Assembly: GCA_037953625.1 (NCBI GenBank)
Contig: CM075651.1
Location: 163,751,501-163,815,500 of the forward strand
Reading direction: 5' to 3'
Source of the DNA: Crotalaria pallida
Lineage: Eukaryota; Streptophyta; Magnoliopsida; Fabales; Fabaceae
Length of the DNA stretch: 64,000 bases
Shown here piece by piece: positions 37,331 to 45,733 of this stretch. The position numbers and the translations under genes were made by a program. The first letter of the stretch is position 1. Every line of letters starts with the position of its first letter. The notes beneath the pieces were generated by a model. It searched no databases and was not told the DNA's origin. It worked only from the letters and a program-made list of their open reading frames with translations.

Positions 37331-38516
37331 AAGTTTAAGGTCACGTTAGTTAGTTGAAGAAGCTTGGATAAACTATTTATAGTACAAGATTTGAGATTTT
37401 TTAAAACCATTGTACGTGAGGTGGAATTTGAAATGTCCTGATTGTATTACTGGAGATGTAAAATTGAATAAAATAAAGAAATTTGAGTTTTTTTCACACT
37501 TGAAAATAGTTTACTTCAATATTAATTTTAATTATTTATTTATGAGCAAATTTGACTAGCATTACATGTATCAATGATATTAGTTAAAGGGATTTATTTG
37601 TGATCAGGGCATTAACCAATGGGTAGCGGTTTACTGGTTTAGTGGTTTAATCAGTGATATAATAATTAAATTGCATGAATGCATTCCGGTTGATTTGAGC
37701 ACAATATATATTTTTATGTATATATACCTATAATTTTTTTTTAAAAAAAACACTCAAATTTAAAATACATAATTTATAGTAGTCAATTCTAGATTCATAA
37801 AAACAAACACATATAACAACCACTCTTTAACGTTAAAAAAAAAGCCATTGTTTAATCGTTCAACAAATTCATAATTTAAGCTTTAAACTTCAAAATTCTA
37901 AAAAAAAAGAGTTTATTTTATTTAAAAAAAAAAATTGAAAAACAACATCATTTTAGAATGTTACATTTAAAAAAGAACCCGCCTGGTTTACCAAAATTCC
38001 AACCGGTTTGATGATTTACGGAATTTTGGCCGATTTTCACTAATTTTTAATGGTTCGATGCACAACCAATTAAATAGGCCTACCATAACAGTTTTTTTGG
38101 TTGAACCAATCAATATGGTAAGATATTTATAGCATATATATTGTAAAAGGGAAAATAATTTACTTACACCAAAATTTGGATGTATTATATTTTGAGATTA
38201 ATGGATATGCACTGACAGTGTAAAGTTTTTTACCGGCTTAATTATGTCACAGGTCTATGAAGTTTGGGGTACTTTTGTCATATACCCTTATTTTTTTTTC
38301 AATATCTAACTTCCCGAAGTTACTTCTGGATTTGTCATATACCTCTACTACCAATTCTGGCCAATTTTACCGACATGTAACATCGAAATCCTGATAAGAT
38401 GTTTAATTTATCCTAGGTTTATTAAAGAATATTAAAATCGGTTTATTTTCAACATGATTTTAGCGGGCTCTGTGTAGCGGCTGGGTGTGGGGGTTAGTTG
38501 GCTGTTTTTGTCATTA
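37331..38516. other. Spacer between the UGT pseudogene and the copia element
   Basis: AT-rich DNA. An AATAAA motif near 37468 could serve the pseudogene transcript. Segments rich in GGTTTA/CCGGTTTG suggest old repeat material, but no element could be bounded. Confidence 0.4.
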
Positions 38517-38526
38517 AATCACATTA

Positions 38527-38773
38527 TGTTATAAACAATTCATATCTATCTAATTAGTGGATGACTATCTATTGGATTATGTTTATATTTAGTTGATACC
38601 ACTCCATATTAGGGTGGATTGTGTTTATATTTAGTTGATACCACTCCATGTTAGAGTTTCCTATCTCCCTATAAATAGGACTCAACTATGATGTAAAATA
38701 TATACTGAATATATCACAATATATTGTTTCCTCTCTTCTTCTCTTCTCCCTTATTTTCATACGTTTTATAACA
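38527..38773 (+). repeat. 5' LTR of the copia element
   Basis: 247 bp, TG...CA type. It contains an imperfect tandem duplication of about 43 bp (GGATTATGTTTATATTTAGT... and GGATTGTGTTTATATTTAGT...) upstream of a TATA box (TATAAATAG, 38670-38678). Transcription should start about 30 bp after this box. Confidence 0.96.
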
Positions 38774-39213
38774 CGTTATCAGCACGATCGTTCTTTGCTC
38801 CAAAAGGTGTTGAAGCTAATTCATCAAAAGCAAGGTAAATTTTTTTTTTATTAATGTTTTTATTTATTTATTTTATCTTCTTTTGATATATAATATATTG
38901 ATCCCGAAGTAAAAAAAAAAAAAAAAAAGAAAAAAAAAAAGAAAGAAAGAGTAAGTTCGGAAGCAACGGCCCATGCAGTGAATGACATATGCAGTGAAAA
39001 AAAAAAAAACAATGGGGGCTGCATGGTTTGAATCAAATCCAAGGCTGTCTCAGCCACAAATCCAAGGCCGCGTGCATGGTTTGAATCAAATGTATTGCAT
39101 CATATGTGCGGAAAAAAAAAAAAAAAATTTGTCTTACTGTATTGCATCAAATATGAGCAACGAAAAATTGCCTTAGTGCTTTGCACAAGTAAAAATTACA
39201 CCGAAATTGATGC

Positions 39214-39250
<37 letters not shown>

Positions 39251-39566
39251 CATATTTTTGTACTGAAAAAAAAAAAAAAGAAAACACAACACGCTGTAGA
39301 TATTCAGCCGTGAAGAAAAGTACTGAAAAAGTACTTGGCCACGATCTAAAGATCCCATAAAAAAAAAAAAAATGTTGTAGATATTTAAAGGAATCTTAGC
39401 CACGATGAAAAGTACTTGCAAATAATATTTATTTTATCTTCTCGATGTTTTTTTTTTATGCAATTGCAAATAATATTTTTGGATGTGATCTCATTTATTT
39501 ATTGTAAATAATATTTTTTTTATGTTATCTAATTTATTTATTTTCCTTATTTATTATAGAATCAAT
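38774..39566 (+). other. Copia leader with long A-tracts and candidate intron
   Basis: About 790 bp without coding capacity lie between the LTR and gag. A strong 5' splice site (CAAG followed by GTAAAT, GT at 38835) comes early. Long A-runs fill 38910-39372, with a repeated GCATGGTTTGAATCAAAT (about 39021 and 39075). The leader ends in a pyrimidine-rich stretch and AG at 39558-39559, seven bases before the gag ATG. This has the layout of a leader intron. Confidence 0.55.
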
Positions 39567-40637
39567 ATGTCAAACCTTGCAAATCTTGAATTTTTCGCCC
39601 TTGATATCACTGGCAAGAATTATTTGTCATGGGTTTTAGATGCTGAAATTCATTTAGATGCAAAAGGCCTTGGAGAAACAATAAAAGAGGGTAATAAGGC
39701 ATCTAACCAAGATAAGGCTAAGGCTATGATTTTCTTACGCCATCACCTCCATGAAGGGTTGAAAACAGAATATCTCACTGTTAAAGATCCACTTATTCTT
39801 TGGAATAATATAAAAGAGCGCTATGATCATCAAAAAACTGTAATTCTGCCTAAGGCCCGTTATGATTGGATGCATTTGCGCTTACAAGATTTCAAAACTA
39901 TAAGTGAGTATAACTCAGCCATGTTCAGAATTACATCTCAGATGGAATTATGTGGAGAAAAAATCACTGATTATGATATGTTAGAAAAAACATTATCCAC
40001 ATTTCATGCAAAACAATTGCTCCTTCAGCAGCAATATCGTGAAAAAGGTTTCAAGAAATACTCTCAATTAATTTCTTGTCTTCTTGTGGCTGAACAAAAT
40101 AATGAGTTGTTACTGAAAAATCATGAATCCCATGCAACGGGCACTGCTCCATTCCCTGAAGCGAATGTAGCAACACATAGCCACAATTCCCATGCACAAA
40201 CTCGTGGTCGTGGTCGTGGTCGTGGCCGCGGTAGTTATCATGGTCGTGGAAACGGTTATAGTGGATATGGACCCAATCGTGGTCGTGGATATAAACAAGG
40301 TAGACATAATCGTGGTGGTTATTCGAAACATACATGGAAAAGGGGTGAAAATAATGAAAAAGGTGCTCAAATTAGCAAAAATAATGAAAAGAAATGTGAT
40401 CGTTGTGGTATCAAAGGCCATTGGGCTCGTGTATGTCGTACAGCTGAACATCTTGTCAAGCCTTACCAAGAATCAATCAAGAAAAAAGGGAAAAATATAG
40501 AAACAAATTTTGCTTTTGAAGAAGACAATCCTGATTACAGCCATATGAATACCACCTCTCTAGATGTTTCAGATTTCTTTACTGATCCAAATGAAAATTT
40601 TGATTTTCTATCTGGAGATGGAACTGCCAAAATTTAA
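39567..40637 (+). CDS. Copia Gag (capsid/nucleocapsid)
   Basis: 356 residues. The N-terminal half is the copia-type gag domain (contains NYLSWVLDAEIHL, LRHHLHEGLKTEYL and LPKARYDWMHLRLQDF) and should form the virus-like particle. An RG-rich RNA-binding segment (GRGRGRGRG) follows, then a CCHC zinc knuckle, C277-X2-C280-X4-H285-X4-C290, that binds the element's RNA. It ends at its own stop, about 65 residues after the knuckle, instead of running into protease. I chose the ATG at 39567 because it starts MSNLANLEFF, precedes the conserved region and sits just after a splice-acceptor-like AG. Frame and spacing differ from the downstream pol ORF. Confidence 0.93.
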   Translation: MSNLANLEFFALDITGKNYLSWVLDAEIHLDAKGLGETIKEGNKASNQDKAKAMIFLRHHLHEGLKTEYLTVKDPLILWNNIKERYDHQKTVILPKARYDWMHLRLQDFKTISEYNSAMFRITSQMELCGEKITDYDMLEKTLSTFHAKQLLLQQQYREKGFKKYSQLISCLLVAEQNNELLLKNHESHATGTAPFPEANVATHSHNSHAQTRGRGRGRGRGSYHGRGNGYSGYGPNRGRGYKQGRHNRGGYSKHTWKRGENNEKGAQISKNNEKKCDRCGIKGHWARVCRTAEHLVKPYQESIKKKGKNIETNFAFEEDNPDYSHMNTTSLDVSDFFTDPNENFDFLSGDGTAKI

Positions 40638-40813
40638 TTAGATGTTATTGGTTTTAGTTTATTTTTTGTTTTTCCCTTTTTCCAATAAAGTATTTAGGTC
40701 TAGAATGTGTTTTCCTTTCTCTAATGAAGCAATAAAGTTTTTATTTTCAAGTTTTACCATTTCATTTTTAAGAATTCATATTAATTATCTATTTTCTTTG
40801 TATCGTAGTAAGA
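40638..40813 (+). promoter_or_regulatory. Gag-pol junction: poly(A) signals followed by a splice-acceptor-like tract
   Basis: The 176-bp gap holds two AATAAA motifs (40684-40689 and 40731-40736), then a T-rich stretch ending TTTTCTTTGTATCGTAG at 40808, then the pol ATG five bases later. The first half looks like a 3' end for a gag transcript and the second half like a 3' splice site for a pol transcript. Confidence 0.5.
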
Positions 40814-43800
40814 ATGAGTATCTCTTTACGTGCTTCAAATAAAGAAATGTGTCTTGCCGATAGTGGAACAACTCACACAATTCTCAAGGATAAAAAATAT
40901 TTCTCCTACCTAGTAATGCAAGAAGCAAATGTTAATACAATATCTGGTAGTACAAATATAATTGAAGGCTCCGGAAGAGCAAATATAATACTAACTGGAG
41001 GAACAAAATTGTGTATCAATAATGCATTACTCTCTACTAAGTCTCAAAGAAACTTATTAAGTTTCAAGGATATTCGTCAAAATGGATATCACATAGAGAC
41101 CACGAATCAAGGAGGTATTGAATTCCTTTATATCACAAAAGTGATTTCAAATAAGAAATGCATAGTAGAAAAGTTGCCTACTTTTTCCTCTGGTTTGTAC
41201 TACACATACATTAGAACAATTGAGATACATCATGTCGCAAACCAAAAGTTTGTGGATAATAATAAGTTCATTGTTTGGCATGACCGGTTAGGCCATCCCG
41301 GATCTATTATGATGCGAAAAATAATTCAAAATTCTTGTGGACACCAAATGAAGAACCAAAAGATTCTTCAAACTAATTGTCTTTCATGTGTTGCTTGTTA
41401 CCAAGGGAAGTTGATCATTCGGCCATCACCTGGAAAAATTGAGTATGAATCACTAACATTTTTGGAACGTATACAAGGTGATATATGTGGGCCAATAGAC
41501 CCATCATGTGGACCATTTAGATATTTCATGGTTTTAATAGATGCATCAACTAAATGGTCACATGTATGTTTATTGTCAACTCGTAACCATGCATTTGCGA
41601 GATTACTTGCTCAACTAATTAGACTTAGAGCACATTTTCCTGATTACCCAATTAAGAAAATACGCCTTGACAATGCTGGTGAATTTACGTCTCAAACTTT
41701 TAATAATTTTTGCATGTCTATTGGCATTGATGTTGAACATCCTGTAGCACATGTTCATACACAAAATGGACTTGCGGAATCACTTATTAAACGATTACAA
41801 ATAATTGCAAGGCCATTACTTATGAAATCAAAACTTCCAATAACTGCTTGGGGACATGCAATTTTGCATGCTGCAGCACTAATTCGCATCAGGCCAACAA
41901 GTTTTAACAAATCATCCCCTTTACAAATGGTTTTTGGTCAGGAACCTAATATTTCCCATTTAAGAATTTTCGGATGTGCGGTATATGTTCCTATTGCTCC
42001 ACCACAACGCACTAAGATGGGACCTCAAAGAAGGTTGGGAATATATGTTGGATATGAATCTTCATCCATAATAAAATATCTCGAACCAACAACGGGAAAT
42101 TTATTCACGGCTCGATTTGCCGATTGTCGTTTTGATGAATCTATTTTCCCAACATTAGGGGGAGAAAATAAGCAGCCGGAAAAAGAAATTATTTGGAAAG
42201 AATTATCATTATCTTATCTTGATCCTCGTACAAAACAAAGTGAACTTGAAGTTCAAAAGATAATTCATTTGCAAAATTTAGCTAACCAATTGCCAGACGC
42301 ATTCACTGACCTAAAAAGAGTGACTAAGTCACATATTCCAGCTGCTAATGCTCCAATAAAAATTGATGTCCCTGTTGGACAAAATACAATTGCAAATGAG
42401 TCTGAGGCACGTCTGAAGCGTGGCAGACCCATCGGTTCCAAAGATAAAAATCCTCGAAAACGAAAAGGAGCTAAGAAAGAAGATGGTCAATTCGAGGATA
42501 TAATGGCTCTTGAAGAGCCTTCAGACATAATTAATAGTTCAATTCCAGAAGAAACTCAGGTACCTGAAAATTATGAAAACAAAGAGATCTCAATAAATTA
42601 TGTCATGAATGGAATTCAATGGAACCGAAATGAAATCGACGTCGACGATATTTTTGCATATAATATAGCGCTTGAAATTATAAATGATGAGGATCATGAA
42701 CCAAAGTCTATTAAGGAATGTAGACAAAGAAATGATTGGCCAAAATGGAAAGACGCAATTGAGGCAGAATTGAAGTCGCTTGAAAAGCGACAAGTATTTG
42801 GACCTGTAATTCGTACACCTAAAGGCGAAAAGCCAGTTGGATACAAATGGGTTTTTGTGCGAAAGCGAAATGAGAAAGGAGAAATTATGAGATATAAAGC
42901 AAGATTAGTTGCCCAAGGTTTTTCGCAAAGACCTGGCATTGATTTTGAGGAGACATATTCTCCTGTGGTGGATGCAAGTACTTTTCGATACTTAATTAGT
43001 CTGGCAGTACGTGAAGGGCTCGATTTGCGTCTAATGGATGTCGTTACAGCCTATCTATATGGCTCTCTTGAAAATGACATTTATATGAAACTTCCTGAAG
43101 GATTTAATTTACCTGAAGTATATAATTCAAATTCTCGAGAAGGTTACTCAATTAAATTGAATAAAAGCCTTTATGGATTAAAGCAATCTGGACGCATGTG
43201 GTATAATCGCTTAAGTGAATATTTAATTAAGGAAGGATATAAAAATGACCCAATTTGTCCATGTATTTTTTTGAAAAGGTATGGCAAGGAATTTGCTATA
43301 ATTGCTGTTTATGTTGATGATTTGAATATTATTGGAACTCCTAACGAGCTTCCAAAAGCTGTAAATTGCTTGAAGAAAGAATTTGAGATGAAGGATCTGG
43401 GAAGAACAAAGTTTTGTCTTGGTTTACAAGTGGAATATTTAAATAATGGAATTTTGGTACATCAAGAAACCTATACTGCAAAGGTTCTTAAGCGATTCTA
43501 CATGGACAAATCACATCCATTATGTAGTCCAATGGTTGTAAGGTCACTTGACGTGAATAAAGATCCTTTTAGACCTAAAGAAGAAGATGAAGAACTACTT
43601 GGTCCTGAAGTACCATATCTTAGTGCGATTGGGGCATTAATGTACCTTTCTAGTCACACACGACCAGATATATCATTTTCTGTTAATTTATTGGCAAGAC
43701 ATAGCTCTTCGCCTACAAGGAGGCACTGGAATGGAGTTAAGCATATACTCCGTTACCTTAAAGGTACAATGGATATGAGTTTGTTTTACTCAAACATGAC

Positions 43801-44329
43801 TAAATCAGACCTTATCGGTTATGCCGATGCAGGTTATCTATCTGACCCTCATAATGGTCGATCGCAAACCGGTTATGTATTTACATGCGGTGGCACAGCT
43901 ATTTCATGGCGATCTATGAAACAAACGATTACTGCCACTTCGTCTAATCATGCGGAAATTTTAGCGTTGCATGAGGCAAGTCGAGAATGTGTATGGCTAA
44001 GATCTGTAATTCAACACATAGAACAAAATTGTGGTATATTATTTGGAAAAATGAATCCGACCATTCTATATGAAGATAATGCTGCATGTATTGCCCAATT
44101 GAAAGAAGGATACATTAAAGGAGATAGAACAAAACATATTTCACCAAAATTTTTTTATGCTCATGACCTACAGAAGAATGGTGACATAAGTGTTCAACAA
44201 GTTCGTTCAAGCGAGAATTTAGCAGATCTTTTTACAAAGTCTTTACCAACTACAACATTCCAGCAACTAATACAGAAGATTGGTCTTCGTCGTTTCAAAG
44301 ATATTTGTTCACATGAGGGGGAGCAATAA
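40814..44329 (+). CDS. Copia Pol (protease, integrase, reverse transcriptase, RNase H)
   Basis: An uninterrupted 1171-residue polyprotein. The aspartic protease has DSG at 16-18. The integrase has an HHCC zinc finger (from HDRLGHPG) and the catalytic triad D223, D286, E322 with 35 residues between the last two (DD35E). The reverse transcriptase contains YKWVFVRKRNEKGE and the YVDD box at 833-836. RNase H starts near YADAGY (D1005) and includes SSNHAEILAL, YEDNAACI and TKHISPKFF. All catalytic motifs are present, so the ORF looks functional. It has its own ATG and no overlap with gag, unlike the single gag-pol ORF of most plant copia elements, so its expression probably needs splicing or internal initiation. 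Confidence 0.95.
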   Translation: MSISLRASNKEMCLADSGTTHTILKDKKYFSYLVMQEANVNTISGSTNIIEGSGRANIILTGGTKLCINNALLSTKSQRNLLSFKDIRQNGYHIETTNQGGIEFLYITKVISNKKCIVEKLPTFSSGLYYTYIRTIEIHHVANQKFVDNNKFIVWHDRLGHPGSIMMRKIIQNSCGHQMKNQKILQTNCLSCVACYQGKLIIRPSPGKIEYESLTFLERIQGDICGPIDPSCGPFRYFMVLIDASTKWSHVCLLSTRNHAFARLLAQLIRLRAHFPDYPIKKIRLDNAGEFTSQTFNNFCMSIGIDVEHPVAHVHTQNGLAESLIKRLQIIARPLLMKSKLPITAWGHAILHAAALIRIRPTSFNKSSPLQMVFGQEPNISHLRIFGCAVYVPIAPPQRTKMGPQRRLGIYVGYESSSIIKYLEPTTGNLFTARFADCRFDESIFPTLGGENKQPEKEIIWKELSLSYLDPRTKQSELEVQKIIHLQNLANQLPDAFTDLKRVTKSHIPAANAPIKIDVPVGQNTIANESEARLKRGRPIGSKDKNPRKRKGAKKEDGQFEDIMALEEPSDIINSSIPEETQVPENYENKEISINYVMNGIQWNRNEIDVDDIFAYNIALEIINDEDHEPKSIKECRQRNDWPKWKDAIEAELKSLEKRQVFGPVIRTPKGEKPVGYKWVFVRKRNEKGEIMRYKARLVAQGFSQRPGIDFEETYSPVVDASTFRYLISLAVREGLDLRLMDVVTAYLYGSLENDIYMKLPEGFNLPEVYNSNSREGYSIKLNKSLYGLKQSGRMWYNRLSEYLIKEGYKNDPICPCIFLKRYGKEFAIIAVYVDDLNIIGTPNELPKAVNCLKKEFEMKDLGRTKFCLGLQVEYLNNGILVHQETYTAKVLKRFYMDKSHPLCSPMVVRSLDVNKDPFRPKEEDEELLGPEVPYLSAIGALMYLSSHTRPDISFSVNLLARHSSSPTRRHWNGVKHILRYLKGTMDMSLFYSNMTKSDLIGYADAGYLSDPHNGRSQTGYVFTCGGTAISWRSMKQTITATSSNHAEILALHEASRECVWLRSVIQHIEQNCGILFGKMNPTILYEDNAACIAQLKEGYIKGDRTKHISPKFFYAHDLQKNGDISVQQVRSSENLADLFTKSLPTTTFQQLIQKIGLRRFKDICSHEGEQ

Positions 44330-44489
44330 ATACGCACTGCACTCTTTTTCCCTTAACCACGGTTTTATCCCATTGGGTTTTCCTGGTGAGGTTTTTAATG
44401 AGGCAGTATTCATTTGCGTATCAAAATTATGTATTTTTTTAGTAAAGTTTTTAATGAGACATATTTTGTAATAGTCATCCAAGGGGGAG

Positions 44490-44736
44490 TGTTATAAACA
44501 ATTCATATCTATCTAATTAGTGGATGACTATCTATTGGATTATGTTTATATTTAGTTGATACCACTCCATATTAGGGTGGATTGTGTTTATATTTAGTTG
44601 ATACCACTCCATGTTAGAGTTTCCTATCTCCCTATAAATAGGACTCAACTATGATGTAAAATATATACTGAATATATCACAATATATTGTTTCCTCTCTT
44701 CTTCTCTTCTCCCTTATTTTCATACGTTTTATAACA
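44490..44736 (+). repeat. 3' LTR of the copia element
   Basis: Identical by eye to the 5' LTR over 247 bp. It is preceded by the polypurine tract AAGGGGGAG and followed by CATTA, the right target duplication. The TATA box is at 44633-44641. Confidence 0.96.
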
Positions 44737-44746
44737 CATTATTCAA

Positions 44747-44953
44747 TTTTACTTTTTTTTTGGGTCCATGACCGGAGTGTCCACCACCGACCGCATTGAC
44801 TAATCTCCTCGCTGGCTTGTAGGCACCTCTAATGGGTGGGACAGCTGGCCCCGAGATTTAACGCTGCTGCATGCACAAGGCAGGATTCGAACACCTGACT
44901 GACCTTGCTTAAGCGTGGATCAATCCCTACCACTGAACTACACGCTTGGGGTT
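44747..44953 (-). mobile_element. tRNA-derived SINE whose target duplication was split by copia
   Basis: On the minus strand, box A (GTAGTTCAGTGGTAGGG) and box B (GTGTTCGAATCC) head the element, and the tail is an A-run seen here as T's at 44747-44761. The right duplication is aatcacattattcaa (44954-44968). The left duplication is cut in two: aatcacatta ends at 38526, before the copia element, and cattattcaa resumes at 44737 after it. Copia therefore inserted into the SINE's left target duplication after the SINE had landed. Confidence 0.88.
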
Positions 44954-44968
44954 AATCACATTATTCAA

Positions 44969-45733
44969 CTTATAGTAAGGTCTATAATAACTTGAAATTT
45001 TTGCTTACAAAGTCAAAATATTAACTTAGTATTAGGTTAACAAATGAGTACACCTGTGCACCCTTTGGTCCACAAGATCGTTCCAAGTCTTGTGCATACA
45101 AAAAACAAAATATTTAATAAAATTGTTTACTGTATTAATATTACATTGATGTTGTTATTGTACTCGTATTTTTCCATTAACATTATACAGTATCAATAAT
45201 TAAATATCTTGGATTGACGTTGGTATTGTATTGTTATTAGTATATCATTCTGGTTTAAGAAACCAAAACCAACATTCGATTAATATTTGAATGAAACTTG
45301 TGAACAGATAATAATGGAAAACATTGAGCAAATGATTTTCTCTAGCATTAGTTGTGCCGCTTCAAATAGTACTAGTATTCAAGACCTGAAACAAATTGTG
45401 TAGCTTCCTGGTTTTGCGTCGACGATACCCACCTAATCCAACTCAAATACGTAACACTCGTGGGACTTGAGTTTAAATAAAATAGTACTAAAAAATAAAA
45501 TAGTAAAAAAACAATTGAAATTATGATGCCCCCCTGCAGATCTTGATAAAGAATCCTTGATAACGTGCGGCTGATGTTTCATGACATAATAGCTGATGCT
45601 ACTTCACATTAGTAGTCCTTTCCTGTTAAATTTTAAAAAATCAATAAATGCACTTGCTTAACGCTAAACACAAAAACATTTTAGTAGGAAAGCTGGAACA
45701 CAACATATATTGATAAACAGAGAAAGCTGTGAA
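44969..45733. other. Upstream region of the UGT74-like gene
   Basis: AT-rich spacer that must contain the UGT74-like promoter. No TATA box or hormone element could be assigned with confidence. Confidence 0.4.

Larger units (their letters stand above)
38527..44736 (+). mobile_element. Complete Ty1/copia LTR retrotransposon, 6210 bp
   Basis: Two LTRs of 247 bp (38527-38773 and 44490-44736) begin TGTTATAAAC and end ATAACA. They are identical by eye. The flanking 5-bp duplication is CATTA (38522-38526 and 44737-44741). A polypurine tract, AAGGGGGAG, sits directly before the 3' LTR (44481-44489). The bases after the 5' LTR (CGTTATCAGCACG) are not the usual complement of the initiator-Met tRNA 3' end, so the primer is uncertain. 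The order gag, protease, integrase, reverse transcriptase, RNase H is that of Ty1/copia. All domains are open and the LTRs match, so the insertion is very young and may be competent. Gag and pol are in separate ORFs, which is unusual. Confidence 0.96.

Noticed and set aside
40192..40330. Short GGTCGT-type repeats that could suggest a CRISPR-like or satellite array
   Set aside because: They encode Arg-Gly repeats of Gag and have no spacers; CRISPR arrays are not expected in plant nuclear DNA.
40051..40500. His/Asp-rich and Thr/Ile-rich frames opposite or beside the gag RG region
   Set aside because: They arise from GGTCGTGGTCGT-type repeats of the RNA-binding segment read in other frames.
40638..40813. 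Programmed ribosomal frameshift as the reason for split gag and pol
   Set aside because: The two ORFs do not overlap and are separated by 176 bp with stops, so a frameshift cannot join them. Splicing or internal initiation is more plausible.
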